A DNA stretch of 44,742 nucleotides from Candidatus Microgenomates bacterium (GTDB lineage: Bacteria; Patescibacteriota; Microgenomatia; UBA8517): NCBI GenBank assembly GCA_016784385.1, contig JADHUT010000006.1:1-44742 (forward strand), read 5' to 3'. Both the position numbers and the translations under genes were made by a program. The notes beneath the pieces are model-generated. The model saw nothing but the letters and a program-made list of their open reading frames with translations, was not told the origin of the DNA and did not search any database. Below are positions 8,587 through 18,522 of the stretch, in pieces. Position 1 is the stretch's first letter; each line of letters begins with the position of its first letter.

Positions 8587-9711
8587 ATGGTAAAAGTTGG
8601 AATAAATGGATTTGGAAGAATAGGGAGGTTGGCTTATAGAATTGGACTTCTAAAACACTCTCAGGAAATTGCATTTGTTGCTGTAAACACATCAGGTTCC
8701 ATGGACAGCTCTGGTTGGACACATCTTTTAAATTACGATTCAACATACAGGAAGTTTGAATACGAAGCCGTTGCAAGAGAAATAAAAAAGGCAAAAGAAG
8801 CAACCGACGAAGATCCTCTAATTGGCCACATATTAGTTTCAGAAAAAGTAGTTGAAACTGCACTGATGGCTCAAAAAGATCCTGCAAAGATTCCATGGGG
8901 CAAATACGGCGTTGATGTTGTCATTGAGTCCACTGGAAGGTTTGTAACCCAGGAAGATGCAAAAAAACACGCGGCTGGTGGTGCTAAAAAAGTTGTAATA
9001 TCAGCCCCTTCAAAGGGAGGCAATGTTGGAACTTATGTACTTGGAGTGAATGAAAAACCAGGAGAAGTTCCAAAAGGGGAGGTTATATCAAATGCAAGCT
9101 GCACCACCAACTGCGTCGCTCCTGTGGCTGCTGTGATGCACGGAGTGTTTGGTGTGGAAAAGGCAATGATGACAACTATTCATGGATATACTGACGATCA
9201 AAATCTGCAAGACGGATCCCACAAAGATTTAAGGAGAGCCAGGGCAGCTGCAATTAATATTATTCCAACTTCAACTGGAGCTGCAGTCGCCACAACAGAA
9301 ACAATACCGGAGTTAAAAGGAATATTTGATGGGGTGGCACTTCGTATTCCAGTGGCAACAGGATCCATTACTGATTTTACTTTTGTTTTAAAAAAGAAAG
9401 TAACAGTAGAAGACATCAACAATGCCTTTGTCGAGGCTACTAAAAACCCCCTGTACAAGGGAATACTCGCAACTACTGATCAAAATTTGGTTTCAAGCGA
9501 TATCATAGGCCGGCCGGAGTCTGCAATAGTTGATTTAGGGCTAACACAAGTGGTTGATGGAAATTTAGTTAAAGTATTTGCTTGGTATGACAATGAATGG
9601 GGATATGCAAATAGACTTGTAGAGCAAGTAATCAGGGTGGGAAGAAGTTTAGAAAGTAGTGTAATCCCAGTTGACCCAATTTCTCTTGCTTTCAAACAAC
9701 AACAACAATAA
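8587..9711 (+). CDS. gap: Glyceraldehyde-3-phosphate dehydrogenase, type I
   Basis: 'MVKVGINGFGRIGRLAYR', 'SNASCTTNC', 'WYDNEWGYANRLV'. Confidence 0.95.
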   Translation: MVKVGINGFGRIGRLAYRIGLLKHSQEIAFVAVNTSGSMDSSGWTHLLNYDSTYRKFEYEAVAREIKKAKEATDEDPLIGHILVSEKVVETALMAQKDPAKIPWGKYGVDVVIESTGRFVTQEDAKKHAAGGAKKVVISAPSKGGNVGTYVLGVNEKPGEVPKGEVISNASCTTNCVAPVAAVMHGVFGVEKAMMTTIHGYTDDQNLQDGSHKDLRRARAAAINIIPTSTGAAVATTETIPELKGIFDGVALRIPVATGSITDFTFVLKKKVTVEDINNAFVEATKNPLYKGILATTDQNLVSSDIIGRPESAIVDLGLTQVVDGNLVKVFAWYDNEWGYANRLVEQVIRVGRSLESSVIPVDPISLAFKQQQQ

Positions 9712-9716
9712 TAATT

Positions 9717-10307
9717 ATGGATAATTACAAATCTTTGGGTGTAAAAAATATTGCCTTTTTTGGAGATGCAAATATACCTGCAAGTGACCCTGTTTATAAA
9801 AGTGCCTTTAATACTGCAAAATTGTTGGCTGAAAATGGGTACACCATTGTTGATGGGGGAGGACCTGGAGTAATGGTTGCAGCAACTAATGGAGCTAAAG
9901 AAGCCGGAGGGGCGACGCTTACTGTAACATTTAATCCTGTTAATGCCACAGGTTTTGAGGAAAAGTATGTTGAAAATGTTGCTGATAAAGAAATAATAAC
10001 CACTAATTATATTGAAAGGATGTTTAAGTTGATGGAACATGGCGATATTTTTGTTATGTTTAAAGGTGGCTCTGGTACTATTTCAGAATTTGGGACCGCC
10101 TGGGTACTGGCAAAAATTTATTATGGTCATCACAAGCCATTTATTTTAATGGGCCGTTTTTGGGCAGAGATAATTGATGTTTTCAGAAAGAATATGAACA
10201 TAGACAAAGCAGAACTTTCTGTTTTTGAAATTGTAGAAAAACCAGAAGATGTTTTAAAAGCTATACATAAATTTGAGGAAAGACTGGCCAAGAGAACCAA
10301 AAAATGA
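9717..10307 (+). CDS. LOG-family (TIGR00730-like) protein
   Basis: 'IAFFGDANIPASDPVYKSAFNTAKLLAENGYTIVDGGGPGVMVAATNGAKEAGG', 'MFKGGSGTISEF'. Confidence 0.8.
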   Translation: MDNYKSLGVKNIAFFGDANIPASDPVYKSAFNTAKLLAENGYTIVDGGGPGVMVAATNGAKEAGGATLTVTFNPVNATGFEEKYVENVADKEIITTNYIERMFKLMEHGDIFVMFKGGSGTISEFGTAWVLAKIYYGHHKPFILMGRFWAEIIDVFRKNMNIDKAELSVFEIVEKPEDVLKAIHKFEERLAKRTKK

Positions 10308-11152
10308 AATACACAATTGAAGACCTAGAAAGTAAGGCCAAGGAAGTACGGAAAGATATTATAAAAATGATTCTAAAGGCCAAAGCGGGACATCCTGCAG
10401 GATCTCTTGGGATGACTGATGTTTTTGTCGCACTTTACTTTGCAATTTTAAATTATGATTTGCAAAAACCAGATTGGGAGGATAGAGACAGACTAATATT
10501 GTCAGCGGGCCATATTTGTCCAGCACTATACGCCACAATGGCCCATGCAGGGTACTTTGACCATTCCCATCTCTGGAAATTTGGAGATTTTGGAGGGATG
10601 TTGCAAGGACACCCACACAAAGGATTTTTGAAAGAACTTGAAACCACATCAGGACCATTAGGATCTGGTTTGGCTCAAGCTGCTGGCATTGCTTATTCTG
10701 CTAAAATGGATGATCAAAGGTTCAGAACATATTGCATCACTTCTGACGGGGAACAGCAGTCTGGAAACCATTGGGAAGCTGTAATGTTTGCTGGAAAAAA
10801 TAATCTTAGTAATTTAACAATGATAATTGACAGAAACAACATCCAAATTGATGGGTTTACTGAAGATGTTATGCCATTGGAGCCTTTGGCTGATAAATAC
10901 AAAGCTTTTAATTGGTCGGTAATTGAAATTGATGGACATAATTTTGAAGAAATTATAAATGCTGTTAATAAAGCTAGAGCAATATATGAAAACCCTACTG
11001 CAATAATAGCAAGGACAATTCCAGGGCGGGGAGTTGATTTTATGGAATTGAATCCTGGTTGGCATGCAAAAACTCCCACCAAAGAGCAGGCAACAAAGGC
11101 ATTAAAAGAAATACGAAACATGCAAGGAAGTATCAAGGAGTATGGAGAATAA
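10304..11152 (+). CDS. Transketolase, N-terminal (TPP-binding) subunit
   Basis: 'AGHPAGSLGMTDVFVALYF...CITSDGEQQSGNHWEAVMFAG'. Confidence 0.9.
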   Translation: MKYTIEDLESKAKEVRKDIIKMILKAKAGHPAGSLGMTDVFVALYFAILNYDLQKPDWEDRDRLILSAGHICPALYATMAHAGYFDHSHLWKFGDFGGMLQGHPHKGFLKELETTSGPLGSGLAQAAGIAYSAKMDDQRFRTYCITSDGEQQSGNHWEAVMFAGKNNLSNLTMIIDRNNIQIDGFTEDVMPLEPLADKYKAFNWSVIEIDGHNFEEIINAVNKARAIYENPTAIIARTIPGRGVDFMELNPGWHAKTPTKEQATKALKEIRNMQGSIKEYGE

Positions 11153-11188
11153 GCAAAGCTTGGCCAGTTAAAGCCCTGGTAGAATTTT

Positions 11189-12187
11189 ATGTTAAACAAA
11201 AAATTATATTTAAACCCTGACGCATTAAATAGTAGAAAAGTGGAACAAAAACACACTCGTGATGGGTTTGGTGAAGGGTTGTTGGCAGCAGGGGGGAAGG
11301 ATGAAAATATTGTAGTACTCACAGCTGATTTGAAAGACTCTACAAGAGTTAATTTGTTTGCAGACGCATACCCAAAAAGATTTATTGAGGTTGGAGTTGC
11401 AGAACAAGCGTTGGCTTCGATTGCCTCAGGCATGGCAAATTATGGAAAAATTCCATTTATCAGTTCCTACGCAATTTTTTCACCAGGGCGTAATTGGGAG
11501 CAAATCAGAACCACTATTGGAATTGATGGTTATCCGGTAAAGATAATTGGAGCACAAGCGGGCCTTAACATTGGTCATTATGGAGTTACCCATCAAGGGT
11601 TGGAAGACATTGCATTGGCTCGTGTAATTCCAGGTATGACAGTTCTGGTTCCATTGGACTATGAAGAGGCAAAGAAAGCAACTGAGCAAATCGCAAAACT
11701 AGAGGGTCCAGTTTATATGAGACTTAACAGGGCAGTGGGTCCTGTCATAACTACATCAAAAACTCCTTTTAAAATTGGAAATAGTGAGGTTTTGTGGAGT
11801 GGGAAAGACCCCAAAGTAACAATTATTGGAAGTGGGCCGATATTATATGAAGCACTGCTGGCAGCTAAAGAACTTTTGAAAGTCTCAATAGATGTGATGG
11901 TTGTTAATTGTCATACAGTAAAACCTTTGGATGAACTAGGAATAATCAGATCTGCAAAAACAACTGGTGCTGTAGTTACTCTGGAAGAACACCAAGTAAT
12001 GGGCGGGTTGGGCTCTGCAATCAGTGAGGTATTGTCTAAAAACTTTCCGGTTCCGATGGAAATGTTGGGTGTACAAGACAGATACGGTCAGAGTGGAGAA
12101 GTTAAAGAGCTTTACGAAGAATATGGATTAACAAAAAAAGATGTAATAATCTCTGTCAAAAAACTTCTTTCTCGCAGGGGGATTTAA
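11189..12187 (+). CDS. Transketolase, C-terminal subunit
   Basis: 'VVLTADLKDSTRVNLFADAYPKRFIEVGVAEQALASIASGMA...EEHQVMGGLGSAISEVL'. Confidence 0.9.
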   Translation: MLNKKLYLNPDALNSRKVEQKHTRDGFGEGLLAAGGKDENIVVLTADLKDSTRVNLFADAYPKRFIEVGVAEQALASIASGMANYGKIPFISSYAIFSPGRNWEQIRTTIGIDGYPVKIIGAQAGLNIGHYGVTHQGLEDIALARVIPGMTVLVPLDYEEAKKATEQIAKLEGPVYMRLNRAVGPVITTSKTPFKIGNSEVLWSGKDPKVTIIGSGPILYEALLAAKELLKVSIDVMVVNCHTVKPLDELGIIRSAKTTGAVVTLEEHQVMGGLGSAISEVLSKNFPVPMEMLGVQDRYGQSGEVKELYEEYGLTKKDVIISVKKLLSRRGI

Positions 12188-12211
12188 AATTGTGTTAAGC
12201 TAAAAAAAGCC

Positions 12212-13192
12212 ATGTTGCAAACTGTCCAAAAAATAATGAGTTCCAAAAAAGGAGTACTTGCCCTTGATTGGAGTCCTTCTACAATTGAAATACAATTTAA
12301 AAATGTTGGAATAACCTCTACACCGCAATTAAATAGGGTTTACAGGCAAATGTTAGTGACAACTCCAGAGTTAAATGAATTTATTAGTGGAATTATTTTG
12401 CATGACGAGACAGTTAATCAGCAGTTAGATAGTGGGGAGGGATTTGTAGAATATTTAGGTGGATTAGGGATAGTATCTGGAGTTAGAGCAGATGATGGAA
12501 AGTCCAAATACGGCGATACGCAGCAAGATATGACTGAAGGGCTAGACAGCCTTGACGATCGGCTTAAAAAATATGCTGAGGTTGGTATTAAATTTACAAA
12601 ATGGAGGGCAGCTTTTAAAATTTCAGATTATTATCCTTCCAAAGAATTTTTGAAAGAAAGTATTGACAGGTTGGTAACTTTTGCAAAAATTTCCCATAAA
12701 CATGGATTAGTTCCTTTTGTGGAACCTGATGTGGAAATGAAAGGTGATCACACTACAACCAGATGTTCAGAAGTAACAGCGCAAGTGCTGAAGCTATTAT
12801 TTGATGCCCTAAAGGAGGCTGGGGTTGATTTAGAGAATGTAATTTTAAAAACAAATATGGTACTACCTGGAACCGAAAGTGGGGTTGAAGCGGCTTCACT
12901 GGAAGTTGCCAATGCAACCTTGTATGCATTGAGAAAGTCAGTCCCAGAAAATGTAGGCGGTATAGTGTTTTTGTCTGGTGGTCAGAGTTATGAAGATTCA
13001 GTGCATCATCTGGATAAAATTGAAGATCTTGCACGCAATGATCCATGGGAGATATCTTTTTCATACGCTAGAGCTTTACAAAAAGATGCATTAGAGGTTT
13101 GGAGTGGAAAAGAAGAAAACATTGATGAGGCACAAAAAGTATTGATAGAAAGAATTAAAAAGGTTGTAAAAGCCAGAAAGGGAGAACTGTAA
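12212..13192 (+). CDS. Fructose-bisphosphate aldolase class I
   Basis: 'GVLALDWSPSTIEIQFKNVGI', 'VPFVEPDVEMKGDHT', 'ILKTNMVLPG', 'GGIVFLSGGQS'. Confidence 0.9.
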   Translation: MLQTVQKIMSSKKGVLALDWSPSTIEIQFKNVGITSTPQLNRVYRQMLVTTPELNEFISGIILHDETVNQQLDSGEGFVEYLGGLGIVSGVRADDGKSKYGDTQQDMTEGLDSLDDRLKKYAEVGIKFTKWRAAFKISDYYPSKEFLKESIDRLVTFAKISHKHGLVPFVEPDVEMKGDHTTTRCSEVTAQVLKLLFDALKEAGVDLENVILKTNMVLPGTESGVEAASLEVANATLYALRKSVPENVGGIVFLSGGQSYEDSVHHLDKIEDLARNDPWEISFSYARALQKDALEVWSGKEENIDEAQKVLIERIKKVVKARKGEL

Positions 13193-13195
13193 TAA

Positions 13196-14188
13196 ATGGC
13201 AAACTTAGATCTTCTTTCAATAGGAGATGCAAATTTAGATGTGTTTATAGAGCCATCTGAATCTGAGTCACTTTGTAGAGTAGATACAAAGGAGTGTTTT
13301 ATTGCTTTTTCATACGCAGACAAAATTCCAGTAAAGTCACTGGAGTTTTCAATTGGAGGAAATGCTGCAAATAATGCAGTTGGAACTAGAAGGCTAGGGG
13401 TCAACACTGCAGCAGTGTTGACACTTGGAGACGATTCCACAGCAAAACAAATTATTGAAGCTCTGGAAAAAGAAGGGGTTGATTTAACATATGTAATTCA
13501 ACAACCTTCAACAAAATCAAACTTTAATGTGGCCATAACCTATACAGGAGAGAGAACGATTTTTTCTCACAAATCTCCAAGGAGCTATGAATTCCCAGTA
13601 CAGTTGCCAAAAGTTCCATGGGCATATTTAACCTCAATGGGTGATAGTTTCAGACCTTTTTACAACCATCTATCAGATTGGTTAATAAAAAACCCAGAAG
13701 TAAAACTTGGATTCAATCCAGGAAGCAGGCAAATGAGAGCTGGGTTAGATCAACTTACAAATATAATGAAACTAACTCATGTAATTTTTGTTAACAAACA
13801 AGAAGCAGAAAAATTGACAGGATTTGAAAGTAAACCAAAAGTTACAAAAGAACTCCTTATGAAACTGTCAGGACTTGGTCCAAAAGCTGTAGTAATCACA
13901 GACGGGAGTAATGGCTCATATGTATTTGATGGAAATAAATCAACCCATTGTGGAGTACTACCTGTTGATGCACACGAGAGAACTGGTGCAGGGGACGCAT
14001 TTGGTAGTGGATTTTTGGCAGCTTTAATCAAGGGAAAGTCCTATGCAGAAGCACTCATGTGGGGAACTGCAAATTCTTCTTCAGTTATTGGATATGTAGG
14101 CTCTCAAAGAGGGCTTTTGACCGAAATGGATATGGGAGTTTGGTTGGAGAGAGGAAAATCTTCAGGAGTGGTGATTGAAGAAATTTGA
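13196..14188 (+). CDS. PfkB-family sugar kinase
   Basis: 'GGNAANNAVGTRRLG', 'RTGAGDAFGSGFLAAL'. Confidence 0.85.
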   Translation: MANLDLLSIGDANLDVFIEPSESESLCRVDTKECFIAFSYADKIPVKSLEFSIGGNAANNAVGTRRLGVNTAAVLTLGDDSTAKQIIEALEKEGVDLTYVIQQPSTKSNFNVAITYTGERTIFSHKSPRSYEFPVQLPKVPWAYLTSMGDSFRPFYNHLSDWLIKNPEVKLGFNPGSRQMRAGLDQLTNIMKLTHVIFVNKQEAEKLTGFESKPKVTKELLMKLSGLGPKAVVITDGSNGSYVFDGNKSTHCGVLPVDAHERTGAGDAFGSGFLAALIKGKSYAEALMWGTANSSSVIGYVGSQRGLLTEMDMGVWLERGKSSGVVIEEI

Positions 14189-14213
14189 CAAGAATTAGAA
14201 CATGTTATAACAT
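14185..14213 (+). promoter_or_regulatory. Promoter/operator of AbrB-Doc module
   Basis: TTGACA (14185-14190), N17, TAACAT (14208-14213), palindrome ATGTTATAACAT (14202-14213); ATG at 14220. Confidence 0.7.
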
Positions 14214-14219
14214 TGCAAT

Positions 14220-14477
14220 ATGTTAAATATTCGTAAAGTATTAAAAGTAGGAAACTCTCTGGGTCCTACATTTCCTAAAGAGTTTGTGGATAAACACAAC
14301 ATAAAACCAGGTGATGATATTGTGGTTACACATCATAATGGTTCTGTTACCTACTCAATTAATGTACCCAAACAAACAGATTATCAAACAATTGAGGATT
14401 CAGAGTTTTTTGGTTTGGTAAAAGAAATAGACCTAAAGTACAAAAGAGCTCTAGATAAATTAGCAAACCTTTCTTGA
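14220..14477 (+). CDS. AbrB/SpoVT-domain antitoxin
   Basis: 'IRKVLKVGNSLGPTFPKEFVDKHNIKPGDDIVV'. Confidence 0.8.
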   Translation: MLNIRKVLKVGNSLGPTFPKEFVDKHNIKPGDDIVVTHHNGSVTYSINVPKQTDYQTIEDSEFFGLVKEIDLKYKRALDKLANLS

Positions 14478-14863
14478 AAATAATTACACCCAAGCAAATT
14501 TTAATTGTCCATGAGCATGAAATAAAAAAACATGGAGGGTCTTCAGGTATTCGAGATGTTGGAATGTTGGAGTCTGCAATTGGAAGGCCATTTGCAACTT
14601 TTGCTGGTAAGGATTTATATATTACAATTTTTTTAAAAGCAGGCGCACTTGTTCAGTCGCTTGTCAAAAACCATCCGTTTGTTGATGGAAACAAGAGAAC
14701 GGCATTGGTTTCAGCAATTGTTTTTTTGAAAATGAATAATTATATACTTTCTATATCTCAGGATAAATCTGTAGATTTTGTGATGGATGTTGCAAACAAA
14801 AACTTGTCAGTAGATCAAATTTCTCTCTGGTTCAAGAAACATTCAAAAAAGATTACTCAGTAA
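14474..14863 (+). CDS. Doc-type (Fic/DOC) toxin
   Basis: 'HPFVDGNKRTALVSAIVFLKMN' = HPFxDGNKR Doc/Fic signature; TTG start. Confidence 0.85.
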   Translation: MKIITPKQILIVHEHEIKKHGGSSGIRDVGMLESAIGRPFATFAGKDLYITIFLKAGALVQSLVKNHPFVDGNKRTALVSAIVFLKMNNYILSISQDKSVDFVMDVANKNLSVDQISLWFKKHSKKITQ

Positions 14864-14882
14864 ATTCATCCAACTTCGCCAA

Positions 14883-14900
14883 CCTGCCTGCGCAGGCAGG
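14883..14900. repeat. GC-rich palindrome CCTGCCTGCGCAGGCAGG
   Basis: 18-bp perfect palindrome, nearly the same motif as at 36124-36143. Confidence 0.6.
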
Positions 14901-14917
14901 AGCTACGCTGGATCGCT

Positions 14918-15649
14918 TCATTCTGTGAAACTAAAAGTGGAGAGAATTTGATCAAATAAATTTTTATATTGATAGTCGAGGAGTCCAATTATAAAATAAC
15001 CGTTACTGGTTTTTACAACAATTGTTTCAATTTTATCTCCTGCATCGAAACCTTGCATGTCTAGTATTACGTCAGTATGGTATCGAATGCCTGAAATGCC
15101 ATCAAGAATCAGAGTTTCACTTGATACTTTTTGGTATTCATCTGATTTATAGCTTGGAGCTTCCTCTAGTTTATTTATTGTTAAAGTTAAAAACTTGCCG
15201 CCACCAAATCCTCCACCTCTTTCAAATAAATCCGATATTTCTTTAATTATTGCCAGTGGCGCAACAAAAAGATTGAAGGATTTGTTTTCTGTTTCACTAA
15301 AATAAGTGCCCCATTCTTTAGGGAATTTAAAAGAAAAGCCAAATTTAGAATTTTCATAAATTTCCCAATCAGAAGTTGGATCAGTTGAAGGTTTAGGGCT
15401 TGGAACACTAGTGGGTTGGATACTTGCAACCTTCAACTCTTGCATTTGTTTTACTAAATTTTGAGTTTGGTATGCAAAAAAACCTGCAGCGGCTACTGCC
15501 AACAGAAGAAGTATTGAAAGCAAGGTAACCAAAAAACCGTTTTTTTGTGTTGGGGTTGGTTTTGGTTGGGTTTCTGTTTGTACAGGTACAGGATCAGTGG
15601 GAACTGATGGTGGTTGTATTGGTTGGACAGGTTGGTTTACAGGTTCCAT
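14918..15649 (-). CDS. Single-TM hypothetical protein with Pro/Gln/Thr-rich N-terminus
   Basis: 243 aa; proline-rich start, one TM, extracytoplasmic 'WEIYENSKFGFSFKFPKEWG'. Confidence 0.6.
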   Translation of the reverse strand: MEPVNQPVQPIQPPSVPTDPVPVQTETQPKPTPTQKNGFLVTLLSILLLLAVAAAGFFAYQTQNLVKQMQELKVASIQPTSVPSPKPSTDPTSDWEIYENSKFGFSFKFPKEWGTYFSETENKSFNLFVAPLAIIKEISDLFERGGGFGGGKFLTLTINKLEEAPSYKSDEYQKVSSETLILDGISGIRYHTDVILDMQGFDAGDKIETIVVKTSNGYFIIGLLDYQYKNLFDQILSTFSFTE

Positions 15650-15714
15650 TCTTTAAATATATCAGTAATTTTGTTACATTGTAAGTATAGCTTATTTTTT
15701 TTAAAGTTTTAATT

Positions 15715-16725
15715 ATGAAAATTTTTGTAACACGACAAATTCCAGGAGACCATTTAAAAAAATTGGGTGAAGGTGGTCATGAAGTTACTATTTCTGAATT
15801 TGATAGACCACTAACTCCTGAAGAACTTTTGGAGAGGGCCAAAGGTGTTGATGGTTTACTTTCCCTTCTTTCAGACAAAATTGATGGAGAAGTGGTGGAT
15901 GCAATTGGGCCTCAACTTAAAGTGGTTAGTAATTATGCTGTTGGTTTTGACAACATAAACATTGATGAGTTGTCAGATCGAGGTATAGTTGTTACAAATA
16001 CACCAAGTGACGAGGTAAACGAAGCAGTAGCTGAACATACTTGGGCATTAATTCTAGGATTAATCAGAAGAATAGTTGAAGCAGATGAAGCAACAAGAAG
16101 AGGGGCGTACAAAGGTTGGGAACCTGATATTTTTTTGGGCACTTCTTTGAAAGGAAAAACATTAGGAATAGTTGGGTTGGGCAGGATTGGAAAAATGGTA
16201 GCAAGAAGAGCCAAAGGTTATGGAATGAGTGTTATTTATACAAAACGCACGAAAGACCCAGAAAGTGAGAAGGAACTGGGTATTGAATTTAATTCACTTG
16301 AAGAACTTTTGAAAAAATCTGATGTAGTTACCCTCCACACTCCATTAACAGAAGAAACAAGACACTTAATAAGCAATGCTTGGCCCTATGGGCAAAAAGC
16401 AGACACACTTGCGCAAATGAAGAAAGGGTCGTTTTTGGTTAACACATCAAGAGGACCTGTTGTTCGTGAACATGATTTAGTAGAAGCCTTGAAAAGTGGG
16501 CATATAAAAGGTGCTGCTTTGGATGTATTTGAGTCTGAACCAAATATAGATCCTGAGCTTTTTGGAATGCCTAATGTAATTACAACTCCACATATTGCAT
16601 CAGCTACCACTGAAGCCAGAGATGAAATGGGGAAGTTGGCAGTTAGTGGACTGCTGGATGTATTCTCAGATAAAATACCTTCTAATATAGTTAAAAAGGA
16701 TGTATGGCAAAAAAGAAGGAAATAG
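15715..16725 (+). CDS. D-isomer-specific 2-hydroxyacid dehydrogenase (glyoxylate reductase-like)
   Basis: 'LGIVGLGRIGKMVARRAKGYGM', 'FLVNTSRGPVVREHDLVEAL'. Confidence 0.9.
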   Translation: MKIFVTRQIPGDHLKKLGEGGHEVTISEFDRPLTPEELLERAKGVDGLLSLLSDKIDGEVVDAIGPQLKVVSNYAVGFDNINIDELSDRGIVVTNTPSDEVNEAVAEHTWALILGLIRRIVEADEATRRGAYKGWEPDIFLGTSLKGKTLGIVGLGRIGKMVARRAKGYGMSVIYTKRTKDPESEKELGIEFNSLEELLKKSDVVTLHTPLTEETRHLISNAWPYGQKADTLAQMKKGSFLVNTSRGPVVREHDLVEALKSGHIKGAALDVFESEPNIDPELFGMPNVITTPHIASATTEARDEMGKLAVSGLLDVFSDKIPSNIVKKDVWQKRRK

Positions 16726-17660
16726 AACAAGAAGACTTCCAAGATTTAAAACCTCTCAGAAGAAGAAAGAAAAAAGAAACAAATAAACCTTGGGGTAAAA
16801 AAGAAAGGTTGATTACCTTAATTGTATTGGCCTTAACTGTGCTGATAGCTACAGTTTTGTCTCTTTCCGCCAGAGCATGGAAGCTTCCAAACACTCCAAA
16901 AATAAACATACCAAATTTCAAGAATTTCGGTTTTTTGCAAGAAAAAACTGTAATTGTGGGGAATGAAGACGCTCAAATTAATCAACAAAAAATTGAAAAG
17001 ACAAAAACAGATTTTAAAAATACTACTGATGGCTATTCAGGAATATATTCATTCTATATATATGATCTAAATGGAGATTATTTTTATGGAGTTAATAATC
17101 AAGAAACCCTGCAAGCTGCCTCCTTGATAAAATTACCAGTAATGGCAATTGCATTTCAAAAACTTGAAAGTGAGGAATTAAATGAAGAGGAAATATTACC
17201 TCTTCTGGAAGCAATGGGTAAAAGATCAGACAATGAGGCTTTCACAAAGACCGTTGAGATTTTAGGAGAGGATGAGGTTATTGTTGAAATAAAAAATCTT
17301 GGAATGCACTCTACTAGTTTCAGTGACAACCAAACCACACCAGAAGACGTGGGAATGTTTTTCAAAAAGTTGTATGGAAGAGAACTTTTAGATGAAGAAT
17401 ATACAAGTCTGTTTTTGCAGTTTTTAACAGATACGATATACGAGGACTGGATAACTCCAGGAATTCCAGAAGGTGTGGTTGTTTCTCACAAATATGGCCT
17501 AGAAATTCATTCAGTTTCTGATGGTGGAATTGTTTTTAGTGACAAACCATTTGTAATGGTGATAATGACAGATGGAGTGGTTGAGAAAGAGGCAGATAAT
17601 ATATTTCCAACTCTGTCTAAATTGTTGTATGATGGACATACCAATGAAATCACCAATTGA
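16704..17660 (+). CDS. Membrane-anchored class A beta-lactamase-like serine hydrolase
   Basis: N-terminal TM; 'QAASLIKLPVM' SxxK, 'RSDNEAF' SDN. Confidence 0.75.
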   Translation: MAKKKEIEQEDFQDLKPLRRRKKKETNKPWGKKERLITLIVLALTVLIATVLSLSARAWKLPNTPKINIPNFKNFGFLQEKTVIVGNEDAQINQQKIEKTKTDFKNTTDGYSGIYSFYIYDLNGDYFYGVNNQETLQAASLIKLPVMAIAFQKLESEELNEEEILPLLEAMGKRSDNEAFTKTVEILGEDEVIVEIKNLGMHSTSFSDNQTTPEDVGMFFKKLYGRELLDEEYTSLFLQFLTDTIYEDWITPGIPEGVVVSHKYGLEIHSVSDGGIVFSDKPFVMVIMTDGVVEKEADNIFPTLSKLLYDGHTNEITN

Positions 17661-18300
17661 ATACATAAAACAGGCAATTTCAATTTATACACAAAAAGAA
17701 AACTTCATCTTTTTTGCCAAGATAATGGCAGTTTTAACAATCGTGGCAACCCTTTTGGGGCTGTTGATGGGCTACCTTTATCCTGCAGATGTTTATGAAA
17801 CATTGGATTTTTCAAATTTGGCTTACACAATGGGTTTTATTGTTCTTTCTTTAATAGTTTCTATTTTTGGGGTATTTGTTCGTTCAACAACACTGGTTTC
17901 TGTAATAAATACAGGAGGAGATGTTAAGGGAGTTTTTGGGATTGGATACAAAAAAATATGGAAATATTTGATTGTAACAATGGTGGTAGGGTTGATTGTT
18001 TTCCTTGGTGGACTTCTTCTCATAATTCCTGGAATAATGTTTGCAGTATGGTTTTCTTTTTCCACACTTTTGGTTATTGATAAAGAATTGAAAGTAAAAG
18101 AAGCCTTAAGACAAAGCAAAGAAATGGTTAGTGGAAGATTTTGGAAGGTTTTGGGCAGATTTTTTGTGTTTGGGTTATTTGTAATAGTAGTTGCTGTGAT
18201 CTTTGATTATATTCCGTATGCAGGGTCAATTATAGTTAGTTTCTTGTCACCACTTTTCATTTTACCTTCATACCTGTTGTACAAAGATTTAACAGTATAA
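17644..18300 (+). CDS. Polytopic membrane protein
   Basis: Probable start MKSPIEYIKQAISIYT at 17644; several TM segments. Confidence 0.7.
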   Translation: MKSPIEYIKQAISIYTQKENFIFFAKIMAVLTIVATLLGLLMGYLYPADVYETLDFSNLAYTMGFIVLSLIVSIFGVFVRSTTLVSVINTGGDVKGVFGIGYKKIWKYLIVTMVVGLIVFLGGLLLIIPGIMFAVWFSFSTLLVIDKELKVKEALRQSKEMVSGRFWKVLGRFFVFGLFVIVVAVIFDYIPYAGSIIVSFLSPLFILPSYLLYKDLTV

Positions 18301-18331
18301 TATTTTTTGTCATTAATATATAATAAATATC

Positions 18332-18517
18332 ATGACAAACGAATGGGTTGTTGGTATAGTAGATCCAAAAAATAACTTAAAGAGAACCGATATTCCCGGT
18401 GTATGGGAAGTTCCTCCGGCAAGAAAGTTAACACCTAAGCAAATAAAGGCAGAGTTAAAGGATGTTGTTGGTACAACACCTGCCATCAGAAATTTCATAA
18501 ACAGAATAGTTAAATAA
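18332..18517 (+). CDS. Small hypothetical protein
   Basis: 61 aa between two larger genes. Confidence 0.35.
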   Translation: MTNEWVVGIVDPKNNLKRTDIPGVWEVPPARKLTPKQIKAELKDVVGTTPAIRNFINRIVK

Positions 18518-18522
18518 CCCAA

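Noticed and set aside
10359-11433. Long antisense ORFs opposite transketolase
   Set aside because: Shadow ORFs of well-supported genes on the other strand; same reasoning applied to antisense ORFs across the window.
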